Of a stretch of DNA of 64,000 nucleotides, positions 43,001 through 52,264 are shown in pieces (position 1 is the first letter of the stretch; every line of letters begins with the position of its first letter). The position numbers were made by a program, and so were the translations under genes. The stretch covers positions 2,852,001 through 2,916,000 of the forward strand of contig NZ_CP129963.1 in assembly GCF_030503615.1 (NCBI RefSeq), in the 5' to 3' direction. The notes below the pieces were generated by a model, which did no database searches, had not been told where the DNA came from, and worked only from the letters and a program-made list of their open reading frames with translations. Source of the DNA: Sphingobacterium sp. BN32. GTDB taxonomy: Bacteria; Bacteroidota; Bacteroidia; Sphingobacteriales; Sphingobacteriaceae.

Positions 43001-45487
43001 GGACTGGCTCACAAACCGATGATTATCGGGTTGAAAGCGAATATACCTGAAATTGCCGAAGCCTACCGCACCGCCTATCCGCACGCTAAAATACTCTATC
43101 CGGGCATTGATGATTTTACGCCCCAAAAACGACTGCGGATTTTCGGAGATATTAAGAACAACGAGTGGGATTGTGTGATATTGACCCACGACCAGTTCGG
43201 AATGATACCCCAATCGCCCGAAATACAAAAGGAAATCCTGCAATCCGAACTGGACAGTGTGGAGGAAAATCTTGACGTTTTGCGAAGTCAGGGCGATGAA
43301 GTAACCCGGGGTATGCTCGCCGGAGCAGAGAAACAGAAAGAAAACCTCGAAGTCAAGCTGAAAACCCTGCAACACGACATTGAAAACCGCAAAGATGATA
43401 TTGTGGACTTCAAGATGATGGGTATCGACCATTTATTTGTAGACGAAAGCCACCAATTCAAAAACCTGATTTTCAACACAAGGCATTCAAGGGTTGCAGG
43501 ATTGGGCAATCAACAGGGAAGCCTAAAGGCACTGAATCTTTTGTTTGCTATACGGACTATACAGGAACGTACCGATGCGGATATGGGGGCAACTTTCCTT
43601 TCGGGTACGACTATCAGCAATTCACTGACCGAATTGTACCTGTTGTTCAAATACCTGCGACCAAGGGCTTTGGCAAAACAGGGCATTAACTCGTTTGATG
43701 CGTGGGCGGCAATCTACGCAAAGAAAACAACCGATTATGAGTTTTCGGTCGCCAATAATATCGTGGCAAAAGAGCGTTTCCGCTACTTTATCAAAGTGCC
43801 GGAACTCGCTCAATTCTACTCCGAAATCACGGATTACCGTACCGCCGAAATGATTGGAATAGACCGTCCCGAAAAGAACGAGATATTTTACAACATACCT
43901 CCAACTCCAGACCAGGAGAAGTTTATTGAAAAGCTGATGGAGTTTGCCAAATCAGGCAAAGGGGAATTACTTGGCAGAAAACCGCTATCTAAAAAAGAAG
44001 AAAAAGCAAAAATGCTTATCGCTACGGACTACGCTCGAAAGATGTCTTTGGATATGCGAATGGTAAGCCCCCATTACCAAGACCACGCCGATAACAAAGC
44101 TTCCCATTGTGCAGATAATATTGCTAAATATTACAATAAATTCAATGCACAGAAAGGCACGCAGTTCATCTTCTCGGATTTGGGAACATACAAGCCAAAT
44201 CAGTGGAATATCTACTCCGAAATCAAACGTAAGCTCGTGGAAGACCACGACATACCTGCACACGAAATCCGCTTTATACAGGAAGCGAAGAATGACAAGC
44301 AACGAAAAGAGCTAATCAAAGGAATGAACGAGGGCAAAATCCGTGTCCTTTTCGGTTCTACGAGTATGCTCGGTACAGGTGTGAACGCACAGAAAAGAGC
44401 CGTTGCCGTACACCATTTAGATACGCCGTGGCGACCGTCCGACCTTGCGCAAAGGGACGGTAGGGCTATCCGCAAAGGCAATGAGATTGCCAAGCATTTT
44501 AACGACAATAAAGTGGATGTAATCATCTATGCCGTTGAAAAATCGCTGGATAGTTATAAGTTCAACCTGCTGCACAACAAACAGCTATTTATTGACCAAT
44601 TAAAATCCAACAATCTTGGTAAACGGACGATTGACGAAGGTGGTATGGATGAAAAGTCGGGTATGAATTTCTCGGAATATGTAGCTATCCTTATGGGCAA
44701 TACCGACCTTTTGGACAAAGCTAAAATAGAGAAACAGATTGCCGGATTGGAAAGCGAAAGGCAATCGTTCAATCGTTCAAAATCAAGTGCCAAGTACAAA
44801 CTGGAAGATTATGAGGCAGAACTTGGAAAAGCCCAATCCCGCTATGACCGTATGAGCCTTGATTGGAATAATTTGCAGGGACGTATCCAAAAAAACACTG
44901 ACGGTTCCGTTGCCAACCTTATTAAATTAGACGTTTTGTCGCCCAATGCGGATATAAAACAAATCGGTGCAAAGCTCAATCAGCTTGCCGACAAATCCCG
45001 AACGGGTGGGGATTATGAAGAAATCGGTAATCTGTATGGCTTTCAACTTTTGGTAAAAACGGAAATGTCACAAAAAGAGGGGATGGATATTCGTGTAAAC
45101 CGTTTTTTTATTCAAGGTGAGGGTACTATCAAATATACATTCAACAATGGTGTAATGGCAAAAGATCCCGAAACAGCTTCACTAAATTTTATTAAAGCAT
45201 TGGAAAAGCTGCCCACCTATATCAGAAAAGAACAGGAGAATATGGCAGATTTCCAAAAAAACATTCCAATACTTAAGGAAGTAATCAATGGTACGTGGAC
45301 AAAAGAAAACCGACTTAGCGAACTCAAAACGGAGTTGGCGGCAATTGAGCGGAAAATACAGTTATCTAACACTCCGGAACCAATAGAAAATTCTACAGAA
45401 CAAGTCGAAAAGCAGCAAGAAAATCCAAAGGCTATGGAAAGCGTAGTACCGACAAAAAGTATTTATATGTCACGGGGAGTATTGTAA
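40055..45487 (+). CDS. Giant N6-adenine methylase / SNF2-like helicase of the ICE backbone
   Basis: 1810 residues, starting at ATG 40055 ([16 protein letters not shown]). The N-terminal part is a methyltransferase-like domain ([18 protein letters not shown], then [11 protein letters not shown] in place of the usual NPPF/Y). A low-complexity Pro/Lys linker follows (about 400-520). The middle is a SNF2-type ATPase with Walker [21 protein letters not shown], box [15 protein letters not shown] and motif [17 protein letters not shown]. The helicase C-domain has [20 protein letters not shown] and [17 protein letters not shown]. The tail is coiled coil. Such proteins are known as anti-restriction or DNA-processing factors of mobile elements, without a settled role. 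It forms an operon with DUF1896. Confidence 0.9.
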   Translation: MGFSKRQHLLDNIEALRIAFTLEKEQRNATVGERLSMKQYSGFGGLKFVLNPIANEIDINHWRKTEHDLFPITLELHKLLKEKSEDDKQYRRYVDSMKSSVLTAFYTPPQVIDAISETLRESDVNIQKFLEPSAGIGSFIQSFSENQQTKVTAYEKDLLTGKILKHLYPESNIRVSGFEEIPEKEQNSYDVVASNIPFCDTSVFDLTFSRSKDPAKIQAARSIHNYFFLKGNDMLREGGLQVFITSQGILNSPNNEPIRRALMKSNHLVSVVRLPNNLFTEYAGTEVGSDLIILQKNTAKQPLSELEELFCQSRQTKYDTSSNAFFRDGTRVIHTDRKIDTDPYGKPAIIYTHKDGVAGIAKDLKQMLSEDFGKHLNFDLYKGESNDEPIVQIPITPTPAPPATEPEIIQPERPRFTAPAIVQESQQELKQLSIFDLFENVNETVAVITPPKKTTQAKRQTTKRKRTPRGRQTDLFSGAMQQSYTSPASNGTVNKTLQTNGTKQKTIGDLFSQANSNGQADKSAGTVPATVPEPAPYSDELQQFHRNDCLVVDNGWVGYLQEVDKSDARAIFHPLQLPSLQKARAEAYIQVRDTYIDLYQKEAEKHSEHKEERENLNRLYDAFVKRYGNLNSADNIKLIKTDSVGKEMPYLERVVGGVIHKADIFSRPVSFSTATIATDNPEEALSASLNKYGSVDLDFMSEISGMPADALKEALHGLIYYNPLQKEYEIFERWVAGNVVEKANEIRDYLESNPDDTQAKESLTVLEEARPRRIEFEELDFNLGERWIPTGIYARFASHLFDADVKIHYSDSADDFSVTCKQKNVHIWDKYAVKAQSRTYDGIALLKHALVNTTPDISKTVQVDGKNVKVRDMEAIQMANTKIDEIRTSFNDWLHAQNDEFKIRMTDQYNDTFNCFVRPHYDGSHQVFPELDRKALGIEDLYSSQKDAVWIIKLNNGAICDHEVGAGKTLIMCTGAQEMKRLGLAHKPMIIGLKANIPEIAEAYRTAYPHAKILYPGIDDFTPQKRLRIFGDIKNNEWDCVILTHDQFGMIPQSPEIQKEILQSELDSVEENLDVLRSQGDEVTRGMLAGAEKQKENLEVKLKTLQHDIENRKDDIVDFKMMGIDHLFVDESHQFKNLIFNTRHSRVAGLGNQQGSLKALNLLFAIRTIQERTDADMGATFLSGTTISNSLTELYLLFKYLRPRALAKQGINSFDAWAAIYAKKTTDYEFSVANNIVAKERFRYFIKVPELAQFYSEITDYRTAEMIGIDRPEKNEIFYNIPPTPDQEKFIEKLMEFAKSGKGELLGRKPLSKKEEKAKMLIATDYARKMSLDMRMVSPHYQDHADNKASHCADNIAKYYNKFNAQKGTQFIFSDLGTYKPNQWNIYSEIKRKLVEDHDIPAHEIRFIQEAKNDKQRKELIKGMNEGKIRVLFGSTSMLGTGVNAQKRAVAVHHLDTPWRPSDLAQRDGRAIRKGNEIAKHFNDNKVDVIIYAVEKSLDSYKFNLLHNKQLFIDQLKSNNLGKRTIDEGGMDEKSGMNFSEYVAILMGNTDLLDKAKIEKQIAGLESERQSFNRSKSSAKYKLEDYEAELGKAQSRYDRMSLDWNNLQGRIQKNTDGSVANLIKLDVLSPNADIKQIGAKLNQLADKSRTGGDYEEIGNLYGFQLLVKTEMSQKEGMDIRVNRFFIQGEGTIKYTFNNGVMAKDPETASLNFIKALEKLPTYIRKEQENMADFQKNIPILKEVINGTWTKENRLSELKTELAAIERKIQLSNTPEPIENSTEQVEKQQENPKAMESVVPTKSIYMSRGVL

Positions 45488-45771
45488 AAACATTTACCCA
45501 TTCATACATTTTCCTAATCACAACATCTCAGGTTCGTTCAATTTATTTCTGGACTGTGATTCATTTCAAAATTGATGAATAAATAGTAGCATAAACCACT
45601 ACATTACAGAAATAATCTTACACCCACATATCTTATCTGTAGCTCGTTTTGAATCCAAAAAATCAAACAAATTGAATTGTATGTTGTTCTGTCTATGTGT
45701 TCTATCAAAAAAAGTCTTTAACATTTCATTATTAAAAGAGAAAAGGAAATTGATAATAATAATATACATCT

Positions 45772-46392
45772 ATGAAATTAGCGATAAAAATAATGGCAAT
45801 AGCAGGAATACTGTTATTTATCCAAGCGTGCGATAAGGACGATATCAACAAAATCAAAATCCAGAATCACGATGACAATGAAATGATGACTATCATGCAC
45901 AACATGATGGATGAGATGATGGCCATGCAAATGCCCCCCGACCCTGATAATGCTTTTGCTCTGATGATGCGAATGCATCATCAGGGAGCGATCGACATGG
46001 CAAATAAGGAACTGCAATCCGGCGATGATGCGCAAATGAGGGAGATGGCCCAGAAAATAATTAAAGACCAGAAGGCTGAGATTCAAGAATTAACCACATT
46101 TCTCAATGGTCACGTACCGCATCTAAATGTTCCCGAATTTGTTACAGAGCAGATGAAAAATATGGAACGCTCAGGCAGAGTGACAGATCTCCAAATCATT
46201 AATGGAGACACGGATCACGATTTTGCCATGTTGATGATTCAGCATCATCAAAATGCAATTGGAAACGCAAAATTGGAACTTATTTACGGACACGAAAGTG
46301 CTATGCAGACAATGGCAAAAAATATTATTGAAAAACAGGATCAGGAAATCTCGGAGATTCAAACCTGGTTATTAGCTAATAAGAATAGATAA
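45772..46392 (+). CDS. DUF305 lipoprotein with two DUF305 repeats
   Basis: A 206-residue lipoprotein (lipobox FIQAC at residue 20). The mature part is Met/His-rich: MTIMHNMMDEMMAMQMPPDP. It contains two DUF305 units marked MRMHHQGAIDMANKELQSGD (about residue 65) and FAMLMIQHHQNAIGNAKLEL (about residue 150), each followed by a Met-rich helix. DUF305 is a ferritin-like helical family linked to copper genes; the clustered His-His and Met pairs are the likely ligands. It opens island B in front of the second Csp gene, on the plus strand, 28 bp apart. Confidence 0.9.
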   Translation: MKLAIKIMAIAGILLFIQACDKDDINKIKIQNHDDNEMMTIMHNMMDEMMAMQMPPDPDNAFALMMRMHHQGAIDMANKELQSGDDAQMREMAQKIIKDQKAEIQELTTFLNGHVPHLNVPEFVTEQMKNMERSGRVTDLQIINGDTDHDFAMLMIQHHQNAIGNAKLELIYGHESAMQTMAKNIIEKQDQEISEIQTWLLANKNR

Positions 46393-46420
46393 ATAATTTC
46401 TCACTTTAAACAATAAAATT

Positions 46421-46756
46421 ATGTCACATCAACAATTTCAAAAATGTATTGACGAATGCTACGCCTGTGCTGTAGTTTGTAACCATTGTGCAGCTTCTTG
46501 CTTGCAAGAGGACAATGTAAAAATGATGGCTCGATGTATCCAGCTTGATCTGGAATGTGCAGCCATATGTAGAGCCGCAGCCGAACTCATGAGTTTGGGA
46601 AGCCAATATAGCCGTCACCTTTGCAAGCTATGTGCGGAGATTTGTAGAGCGTGTGGAGATGAATGTGCTAAGCATGATATGCAACATTGCAAAGAGTGTG
46701 CGGATGCTTGCTACAAATGCGCAGAAGCTTGTGAGCAAATGGCAACGGCGGTATAA
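46421..46756 (+). CDS. Four-helix-bundle copper-storage protein (Csp), copy 2
   Basis: A 111-residue homologue of the protein at 750-1088, again with 19 Cys. Shared blocks include CIQLDLECAAIC, LCKLCAEICRACG and CKECADACYKCAEACEQMA. No signal peptide is present, so it is cytosolic. It lies 28 bp after the DUF305 lipoprotein and is probably co-transcribed with it. Together they would bind copper on both sides of the membrane. The long palindrome of the adjoining IS element may stop transcription just downstream. Confidence 0.93.
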   Translation: MSHQQFQKCIDECYACAVVCNHCAASCLQEDNVKMMARCIQLDLECAAICRAAAELMSLGSQYSRHLCKLCAEICRACGDECAKHDMQHCKECADACYKCAEACEQMATAV

Positions 46757-46914
46757 TCTCATTATTGGTAGAAGTCTAAAAACCTCCAATGAATTCAAAC
46801 TGGGTAAAGAATTTCAGGACCGTTTCCATTTGTAAACGATAGTTAGGGAAAGAGGAAAATGGACTGGCTCCTTCGCCGAATAATGATCGACGGGAGTGTA
46901 AAATAAACTGTGTC

Positions 46915-46956
46915 AATGGTTGAATTACCGCCCCGCGGGGCGGTAATTCAACCATT
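46915..46956. terminator. 42-bp perfect palindrome inside the left end of the IS
   Basis: AATGGTTGAATTACCGCCCC and its mirror complement form a perfect 21-bp stem with no loop (46915-46956), followed by T-rich DNA (TTTTTCTT) on the plus strand. It lies directly inside the left inverted repeat and after the transposase stop. It can block transcription entering from the Csp side. Confidence 0.75.
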
Positions 46957-46960
46957 TTTC

Positions 46961-48077
46961 TTATTGCAAATCTAACACCATTCTTCCCGGAAACCAAATT
47001 GCTAATTTCTGTGCTGTTGTTCCCCAATTGGCTAGTGGCATCGTCCATTTCTTCTTAATGTTGTTATGTGCTAAATAAATCAATTTCAATAACGCTATAT
47101 CGGAGGTGAATGCACCTTTAGTTTTGGTGACCTTACGCACTTGGCGATGAAATCCTTCGATCGTGTTAGTCGTGTATATCAACTTTCGGATGGATTTATC
47201 GTATCGGAAATAGGTGGTCAGACGATCCCAGTTGCGTCGCCAGGATTCAATGACCACAGGATACTTTTCACCCCATTTATCCTGAAGTTCATCCATCCGA
47301 AGCTCGGCTAGATCCAACGTATCGGCCCTATATACGGGTTTTAGATCGTTCATGAACTCCTTTTGATCCTTACTGGCTACATACTTTAGGCTGTTTCGGA
47401 TTTGATGTACTACACAGGTCTGTACTTCGGTGTCGGGAAAAACACTCTGTATCGCTTCGGAAAACCCTTTTAAATTATCGATACAAGCAATTAAGATATC
47501 CTCTACGCCTCGATTTTGTAAATCAGTCAATACGCTCAACCAAAAGTTAGCTCCCTCATTCTCCGAAACATACATCCCTATCAGATGCTTATGTCCATTT
47601 CGATCAATGCCAAGAATATTGTATACTGCCCGCGAAACAAACCGATGGTCTTCTTTTACTTTGTAGTGCATGGCGTCCATCCAAACAATCGTATAAAGCG
47701 AGTCTAGACTTCTTGATTGCCACTCCTTGACCTGGGGAATGATCTTATCGGTAATCGAAGAAAGCTAAAATCGTCTCACGTTTCTTAATAAGCTGGGGTT
47801 CGAAGTTAGACCGACGGTCACGCGGAGTATCGATCTCGATAGTGCCATCTGAGGTGCGAATCTGCTTGCTGGACTTGCCGTTACGACGATTACCACAAGA
47901 GCGTTCAGCTTCATCCAGATGGCTCTCAATCTCAGCTTCTAGCGCTGCTTCTAAAAACTTTTTCATTAAAGGAGCAAAAGCTCCGTTCTTGCCATAAAGT
48001 GATTCACCACTACGTAACTGTTCTAGGGCCAGGTCCTTCATGGACTCAAAATCAAAATCGCTTTCCTTAATACTCAT
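46961..48077 (-). pseudogene. IS256-family transposase, frameshifted by an internal deletion
   Basis: The start is MSIKESDFDFESMKDLALEQ at 48077. The first part (to about 47745) runs through LIKKRETIL and then departs to AFFDYR and a stop. The second part resumes in another frame with ITDKIIPQVKEWQSRSLDSL, YTIVWMDAMHYKVK and NEGANFWLSVLTDLQNRGVE, and continues to the end. A piece of about 35-40 residues between them (the HTH/linker region before the catalytic core) is missing. The join is at about 47755. DDE residues such as the Asp in WMDAMHY are present in the second part, but the frame is not continuous. Confidence 0.88.
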
Positions 48078-48165
48078 AATTACTATGTCAAAAATAATAC
48101 TTCTGTTTATTATCCTTGACACAGTTTATTTTACAGTCTCTGATCGACAAAATCGTCTTTTGATT

Positions 48166-48993
48166 TTATATTTCGTCCTGTTCTTCCATTTTTTTAATCA
48201 AAGCATCACGTAAGCTGTCAAGGAATTTCGTTCGGTTCAGCTTTCTTGCTTTGAGTTCCAAAAATGTATGGTAAAAATCGCCCAAATCAACATTAAAACT
48301 GTTTTCAAAAAATCTGACTATGGTTATAATATCTGTATTCCCATTATTGAAGACGGCTTGAGAATGCAGTCCGTAAATCAATTCCGTTAAAGCCGCTTTG
48401 CTTCCCGTCCAACTTAATGTTGGTAGGTCTATTGATTTATCTTTATAGATTATGTTGTGAAGTTGGTCTTCAAGATAAACTTGAATCAGGTCATTGGCAA
48501 TTATTTTTGCCGCCTTATAATCGTGGGATGTAGAAAACCGGTGGTCGGTTTCAAAATAAACCGTGTCCAAACTTAACTTTATATCGTGTTTGCCCCGAAC
48601 AAATAACTTTTCATCTACAAATGAACTGCCTGTTCGGTAATATTTATAGAATTCAAGGTTACTCTCAAAATACCGTTTGAGTTTCCTTAGCTCACCATTA
48701 ATGTATTTCCTAATAGCTTTTATATCATTAGGTTTTTTTGTCTCTATTTTATAGATAGCGTTATAGTAAATGAGTTTTGAAACAATGACTGGTTTTTGAT
48801 ATTTGAAAAAGTGGATCTCTTCATTTATACTATCAAAGCCATTTTTTAGTGTATATTCCTTTATTTCGGAAAGTCTCGATAATATCAACTCGATAATAAC
48901 TTCATACAAAGCTATGGAACCATCCAGTTCAAGAGACACCTCTTTTATTTCATCTTCTAGTTTCTTTATTATTTCCTCGTAATAATTGCTCAT
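48166..48993 (-). CDS. rteC: RteC-family protein, copy 3
   Basis: A 275-residue RteC protein, close to the copy at 18904-19737: EEIHFFKYQKPVIVSKLIYY, FVRGKHDIKLSLDTVYFETD, WTGSKAALTELIYGLHSQA and RTKFLDSLRDALIKKMEEQD. It lies 26 bp beyond the IS target duplication and just after the oxidase remnant at 49059. The same RteC-oxidase order is seen in island A, so the pair is an old unit of these islands. Regulation of excision, as for CTnDOT RteC, is possible but not shown for these copies. Confidence 0.9.
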   Translation of the reverse strand: MSNYYEEIIKKLEDEIKEVSLELDGSIALYEVIIELILSRLSEIKEYTLKNGFDSINEEIHFFKYQKPVIVSKLIYYNAIYKIETKKPNDIKAIRKYINGELRKLKRYFESNLEFYKYYRTGSSFVDEKLFVRGKHDIKLSLDTVYFETDHRFSTSHDYKAAKIIANDLIQVYLEDQLHNIIYKDKSIDLPTLSWTGSKAALTELIYGLHSQAVFNNGNTDIITIVRFFENSFNVDLGDFYHTFLELKARKLNRTKFLDSLRDALIKKMEEQDEI

Positions 48994-49019
48994 TAAGTAA
49001 CATTTTTAATTCATCAAAA

Positions 49020-49044
49020 GAGGTCGGATTCTAAATCCGACCTC
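49020..49044 (-). terminator. Terminator after the oxidase remnant
   Basis: GAGGTCGGATT (49020-49030) pairs perfectly with AATCCGACCTC (49034-49044) across a 3-base loop; the minus strand then reads TTTT. It lies 15 bases after the oxidase remnant stop, so it was the end of the copper operon. Confidence 0.85.
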
Positions 49045-49058
49045 ATAGAAAGTCAAAC

Positions 49059-49187
49059 TTAATAGGACAAATTCAATCCGAACCCCCAGCCCATATCGCT
49101 GTCATAATGGGTAGTAGCGGCAATGTTTCTGGTCAAAATGTATTTTAGACCACCCATATACTCTTTGTCTGTGCCATTTTTGTACTT
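49059..49187 (-). pseudogene. C-terminal remnant of a second multicopper oxidase
   Basis: The minus frame ending at the stop 49059-49061 reads GTDKEYMGGLKYILTRNIAA then TTHYDSDMGWGFGLNLSY. It aligns with the tail of the oxidase at 19973-22246 (TDLEYMGELRYI, THYDSDMGFGVGLALTY). The remaining 700 or so residues are absent. Just upstream the sequence turns into the 3' side of a thymidine phosphorylase gene, in a different frame. The remnant keeps the terminator and the RteC neighbour, so the deletion ran from inside the oxidase into the phosphorylase gene. Confidence 0.88.
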
Positions 49188-50086
49188 CTCATTTTTGCAG
49201 TTTCACCTACAGGAATATCTATAACAACGTGCGTGGAACCCGCCGCTGCTTTTTTTGAGAGTACCGAAGCAATTAGCTGTCCCTCGCTATCTATATCGAG
49301 GGCTTTTTCGATTTTTATCAGCAGATCATCTGCCGGGCTTAACTGGGCTGTTCCACCCCAAACGATACACCCCCCTTCCTTATGAACCACTTCTTTTATT
49401 TTTTCAGGGGAAAGCGTTACATTGGTAAATACTTCCATGGTATCTGCAGTACCGGCAGGCGAGGTAATGGCACGGGAAGACGTTTTGGGCATTGTAAGGC
49501 CAAAGGCAGTAACAATGGCAACTACCAACGGTGTTGTTCTATTGCCTGGTAACCCTCCGATGCAATGCTTATCAACAACAATCTCCTTGTTCCAGTGCAA
49601 TTGCATACCAGAAGCAATCATGGCTTTTGTAAGATAGGTGATTTCATCAAGATCCATTCTATTTCCGGCACAGGCGGTGATAAATGCTGTGAGGTCGATA
49701 TTGGAATAATTGCCCTGAACTATATCCGTAATGATTTCATTGTACGCCAAGTAATCCAGTTTCTGATTGTAGATTTTTGCCCGTACGTGGCTTAAAGATT
49801 TAATAGGTTCCAAATGTGAAACATACAAAGTTTCATTTGGGGAAACATTCAGTTTTTTTGCTGCGGCGTCCGATAACCCAATTTCATCAGTCAATAGAAG
49901 ATTGGATGAAATTACATTAAGACTTGCTACGATTGAGTCCGTTGCAGTGGATATTCTAATTCGGGTAAGTGCCTCAAAGCCTTCTGAAGCACAAACGTGG
50001 CAGTTTTCATGCATATATACTACATTCTCGTTTTGAGTGTAGATTCCGAGATGTTTGTATTTTAAGATATTAGATTGGTTTTCCAC
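49145..50086 (-). pseudogene. Thymidine/AMP-phosphorylase-type gene, C-terminally truncated
   Basis: 313 residues, of which about 299 are family sequence. It shows CHVCASEGFEALTRIRISTA, the glycosyltransferase-fold blocks LTKAMIASGMQLHWNKEIVV and DKHCIGGLPGNRTTPLVVAI (the phosphate/sugar site), SSRAITSPAGTADTMEVFTN and DIPVGETAKMR. Then 13 out-of-family residues (STKMAQTKSIWVV) read out of frame across the oxidase remnant. The usual C-terminal phosphorylase domain of about 180 residues is missing. The N-terminal half keeps active-site residues, but the product is unlikely to be active. Such genes accompany stress and metal islands in several groups. Confidence 0.85.
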
Positions 50087-50158
50087 TTTTCCTGTTATTA
50101 AAATTTACGTTTTGAGTCTATTTCCGAAGGAACCGTCTGTACTATTAACACTCTAAAC

Positions 50159-50632
50159 TTATTCATTATCCATCAACGAGTTAAAGTATTCAACTAACAG
50201 CTTCTTATCTTCCATGCTTAGACGAGCACCCCCATGCATCCACGTATATGAACTCAACGGCATTTTACCTTTCTCGATTTGCTCAATAATCTGGCTAAAC
50301 TTTGAGTTTATCCTTCTCGGGCTGTAATTTGGCAAATCATCAAAGTTCAATTTCTCTTTTCCTTCGGTTATATGATCTGCCATGAACCAACCCAAAGGCT
50401 GAACATTAGTGTACCAAGGGTATTGGGTATTATTGCTATGGCAGTCATAGCATGATACCGACAGGATTGCATTAACTTTTGCATCGACCTTAAATGAATC
50501 AACAAAAACCTGGCCCGCAGGAACCGGGGATAGGTTCCTTTGGGGGGTTATAAATTGCATTAACACAAACACACTTAACAGAACTGTTAAAATTACTTTG
50601 TATGCTTTCGTTCGTTTTCCGTTTTTTTTCAT
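50159..50632 (-). CDS. Haem-binding-domain protein (CxxCH), copy B
   Basis: A 157-residue protein with an N-terminal membrane anchor (about 11-25) and the periplasmic haem-binding domain. Motifs include SCYDCHSNNTQYPWYTNVQP (CxxCH) and KGKMPLSSYTWMHGGARLSM. It is homologous to the protein at 22260-22715. It lies between the truncated phosphorylase and the CusB-like adaptor, 23 bp after the latter's stop, so it is in the CusACB operon. Island A also has this gene next to the oxidase, so it probably belongs functionally with it. Confidence 0.87.
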   Translation of the reverse strand: MKKNGKRTKAYKVILTVLLSVFVLMQFITPQRNLSPVPAGQVFVDSFKVDAKVNAILSVSCYDCHSNNTQYPWYTNVQPLGWFMADHITEGKEKLNFDDLPNYSPRRINSKFSQIIEQIEKGKMPLSSYTWMHGGARLSMEDKKLLVEYFNSLMDNE

Positions 50633-50655
50633 GATCTAATATTAATCAAGTACCA

Positions 50656-52239
50656 TTATCCCCGGTCATAGAGACAGCAACTCGGTAAGTCGTCATAAAC
50701 CGCCTTGGGAGCCTTGTCCAGCTCTGTATCGTGACCAACATTAGCAATAGCTTTGCTTATGGCACTTTTTGAGGTTACTTTTGAATCGAAATCCAAATGG
50801 ATAACTTTGGCATTAACATCCCAGTTTGCGGAAATCACCCCCTTGACACTTTTGGCCGCTTTCTCAATCCGGCTTTTGCACATTTCACAATTTCCTGATA
50901 CTTTCAACATATCATGGGTCTTATTGACATTGGTTTGAGCATCGCCATGCTGATGTCCGGCAGCCGATGCTGCGCCATCGTTATTCATCATACTGATTTT
51001 ACCTTCCAGCTGGGCACTTGCATCAACGGTGAAAGCTCCCTTGGTCACGATTTCCTCGCCATTTTCCAGCCCCGACATAACAACATATTGGTCGCCCAAT
51101 GAGGGGCCCAAGACGATCTCCCGAAGTTTAAAAGCAGGCGTGGATGTATTTGGCTGTTTTACGTAAACTATGGAGCGCTTCCCTGTCCATAAAACCGCCG
51201 ACTTGGGAATGACCAACTCATCGTTGTAGCCCTTTAAAGGAGCAGTGATCCTTGCTGTTGCATACATTTCAGGTTTGAGATTGCGATCCCGGTTATCGGC
51301 TTCGACCCTGATTTTTGCCGTTCTTGAATTGGCATCAAGGATAGGGTTAATAAAGGCAATCCGCCCATTATAGACTTTTCCGGGCAAACTCCGTAATGTA
51401 TATTCCAGCTGATCTCCCACCTTTAGAAATGGCAGATCTGTTTCATACGCATCAAAAACCGCCCATAACTTGGAAAGGTTTGAAATGGTGTACAAGACGC
51501 TCCCTTGGCCGATATAATCGCCCGGGTTTACATTTTTTGCTATGACAACACCACTTGTATTCGCATATATATTGACGTAGGGTGAAACTTCGTTGGATGT
51601 CAATATTTTGCTTATCTGATCCTCTGACACCTTCCATAAACTCAGCTTCTCTTTCGCGGCATCCAATAGGAGGGGCTGCATATCCTGCAATTTTGCAGCT
51701 TCGAGCAATTCTTGCTGCGCCGTCAATAAATCAGGCGAATAGATTTTGGCTATCAGTTGTCCTTCTCTTACCGACTCGCCAGTAAAGGTTACGTAAAGAT
51801 TTTCAATACGGCCATTGACATGCGATGTTTGGGATTGTTGTAAACGTTCGTCCACCTGAATAGTCCCATACAGTTGGACATCTTTAACAGCGTCTTGGTG
51901 GCCGACAATCGAAGTCTGGATATTCGCCAATGCTATGGCTTCTTCTGACATCTGGATGGCGTCATCGTCAATTACATCATCACCTCCCCCGGATGATTTC
52001 AAGGGAATTAGATCCATTGCACATATCGGGCATTTCCCCGGTTTATCCATTCTGATCTGGGGGTGCATGGAGCAAGTCCATACTGTTTCCCCGTCCTCGG
52101 TCACTTCCATTTCAAGGTCATGGCTGTGATCATGGGACGAATTCCCGCCAAATATCGCCCAGCCAAGCAGTAGTCCGGACAATAATATAACCCCGTAAGT
52201 TACCGCCTTATTTCTAAAAATATTTTTCAGTTTATTCAT
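50656..52239 (-). CDS. cusB: CusB-type RND adaptor with N-terminal HMBD and C-terminal HMA domain
   Basis: The start at 52237-52239 gives 527 residues. An N-terminal membrane segment (VTYGVILLSGLLLGWAIFGG) is followed by a metal-binding domain CSMHPQIRMDKPGKCPICAM. The adaptor core has VDERLQQSQTSHVNGRIENL, the hairpin helix GQLIAKIYSPDLLTAQQELL and beta-barrel domains (TARITAPLKGYNDELVIPKS). After about residue 440 an HMA domain is attached (LKVSGNCEMCKSRIEKAAKS), ending in DDLPSCCLYDRG. The adaptor links CusA to CusC. The C-terminal HMA is unusual and matches the N-terminal module of the protein at 26861-27742. Confidence 0.92.
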   Translation of the reverse strand: MNKLKNIFRNKAVTYGVILLSGLLLGWAIFGGNSSHDHSHDLEMEVTEDGETVWTCSMHPQIRMDKPGKCPICAMDLIPLKSSGGGDDVIDDDAIQMSEEAIALANIQTSIVGHQDAVKDVQLYGTIQVDERLQQSQTSHVNGRIENLYVTFTGESVREGQLIAKIYSPDLLTAQQELLEAAKLQDMQPLLLDAAKEKLSLWKVSEDQISKILTSNEVSPYVNIYANTSGVVIAKNVNPGDYIGQGSVLYTISNLSKLWAVFDAYETDLPFLKVGDQLEYTLRSLPGKVYNGRIAFINPILDANSRTAKIRVEADNRDRNLKPEMYATARITAPLKGYNDELVIPKSAVLWTGKRSIVYVKQPNTSTPAFKLREIVLGPSLGDQYVVMSGLENGEEIVTKGAFTVDASAQLEGKISMMNNDGAASAAGHQHGDAQTNVNKTHDMLKVSGNCEMCKSRIEKAAKSVKGVISANWDVNAKVIHLDFDSKVTSKSAISKAIANVGHDTELDKAPKAVYDDLPSCCLYDRG

Positions 52240-52264
52240 TGCTAAGAATTTCAAAATAATTGCA

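Larger units (their letters stand above)
46892..48140 (-). mobile_element. IS256-family insertion sequence, decayed, with 8-bp target duplication
   Basis: A 1249-bp element. Its ends are TGTAAAATAAACTGTGTCAA (46897-46916) and the exact complement (48116-48135), extending to 25 bases with three mismatches (GGGAG against GAGAC next to the core). Both ends are flanked by the same 8 bases, TGATCGAC (46884-46891 and 48141-48148), a clean target duplication. It inserted between the Csp gene and RteC in island B. The single transposase gene on the minus strand is broken by an internal deletion, so the copy is probably not autonomous. Confidence 0.93.

Noticed and set aside
42197..43432. Minus-strand frames inside the methylase-helicase gene
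   Set aside because: Shadows with no recognisable protein features.
49145..49186. Genuine C-terminus of the phosphorylase
   Set aside because: The last 13 residues are out-of-frame reading of the oxidase remnant, not family sequence.
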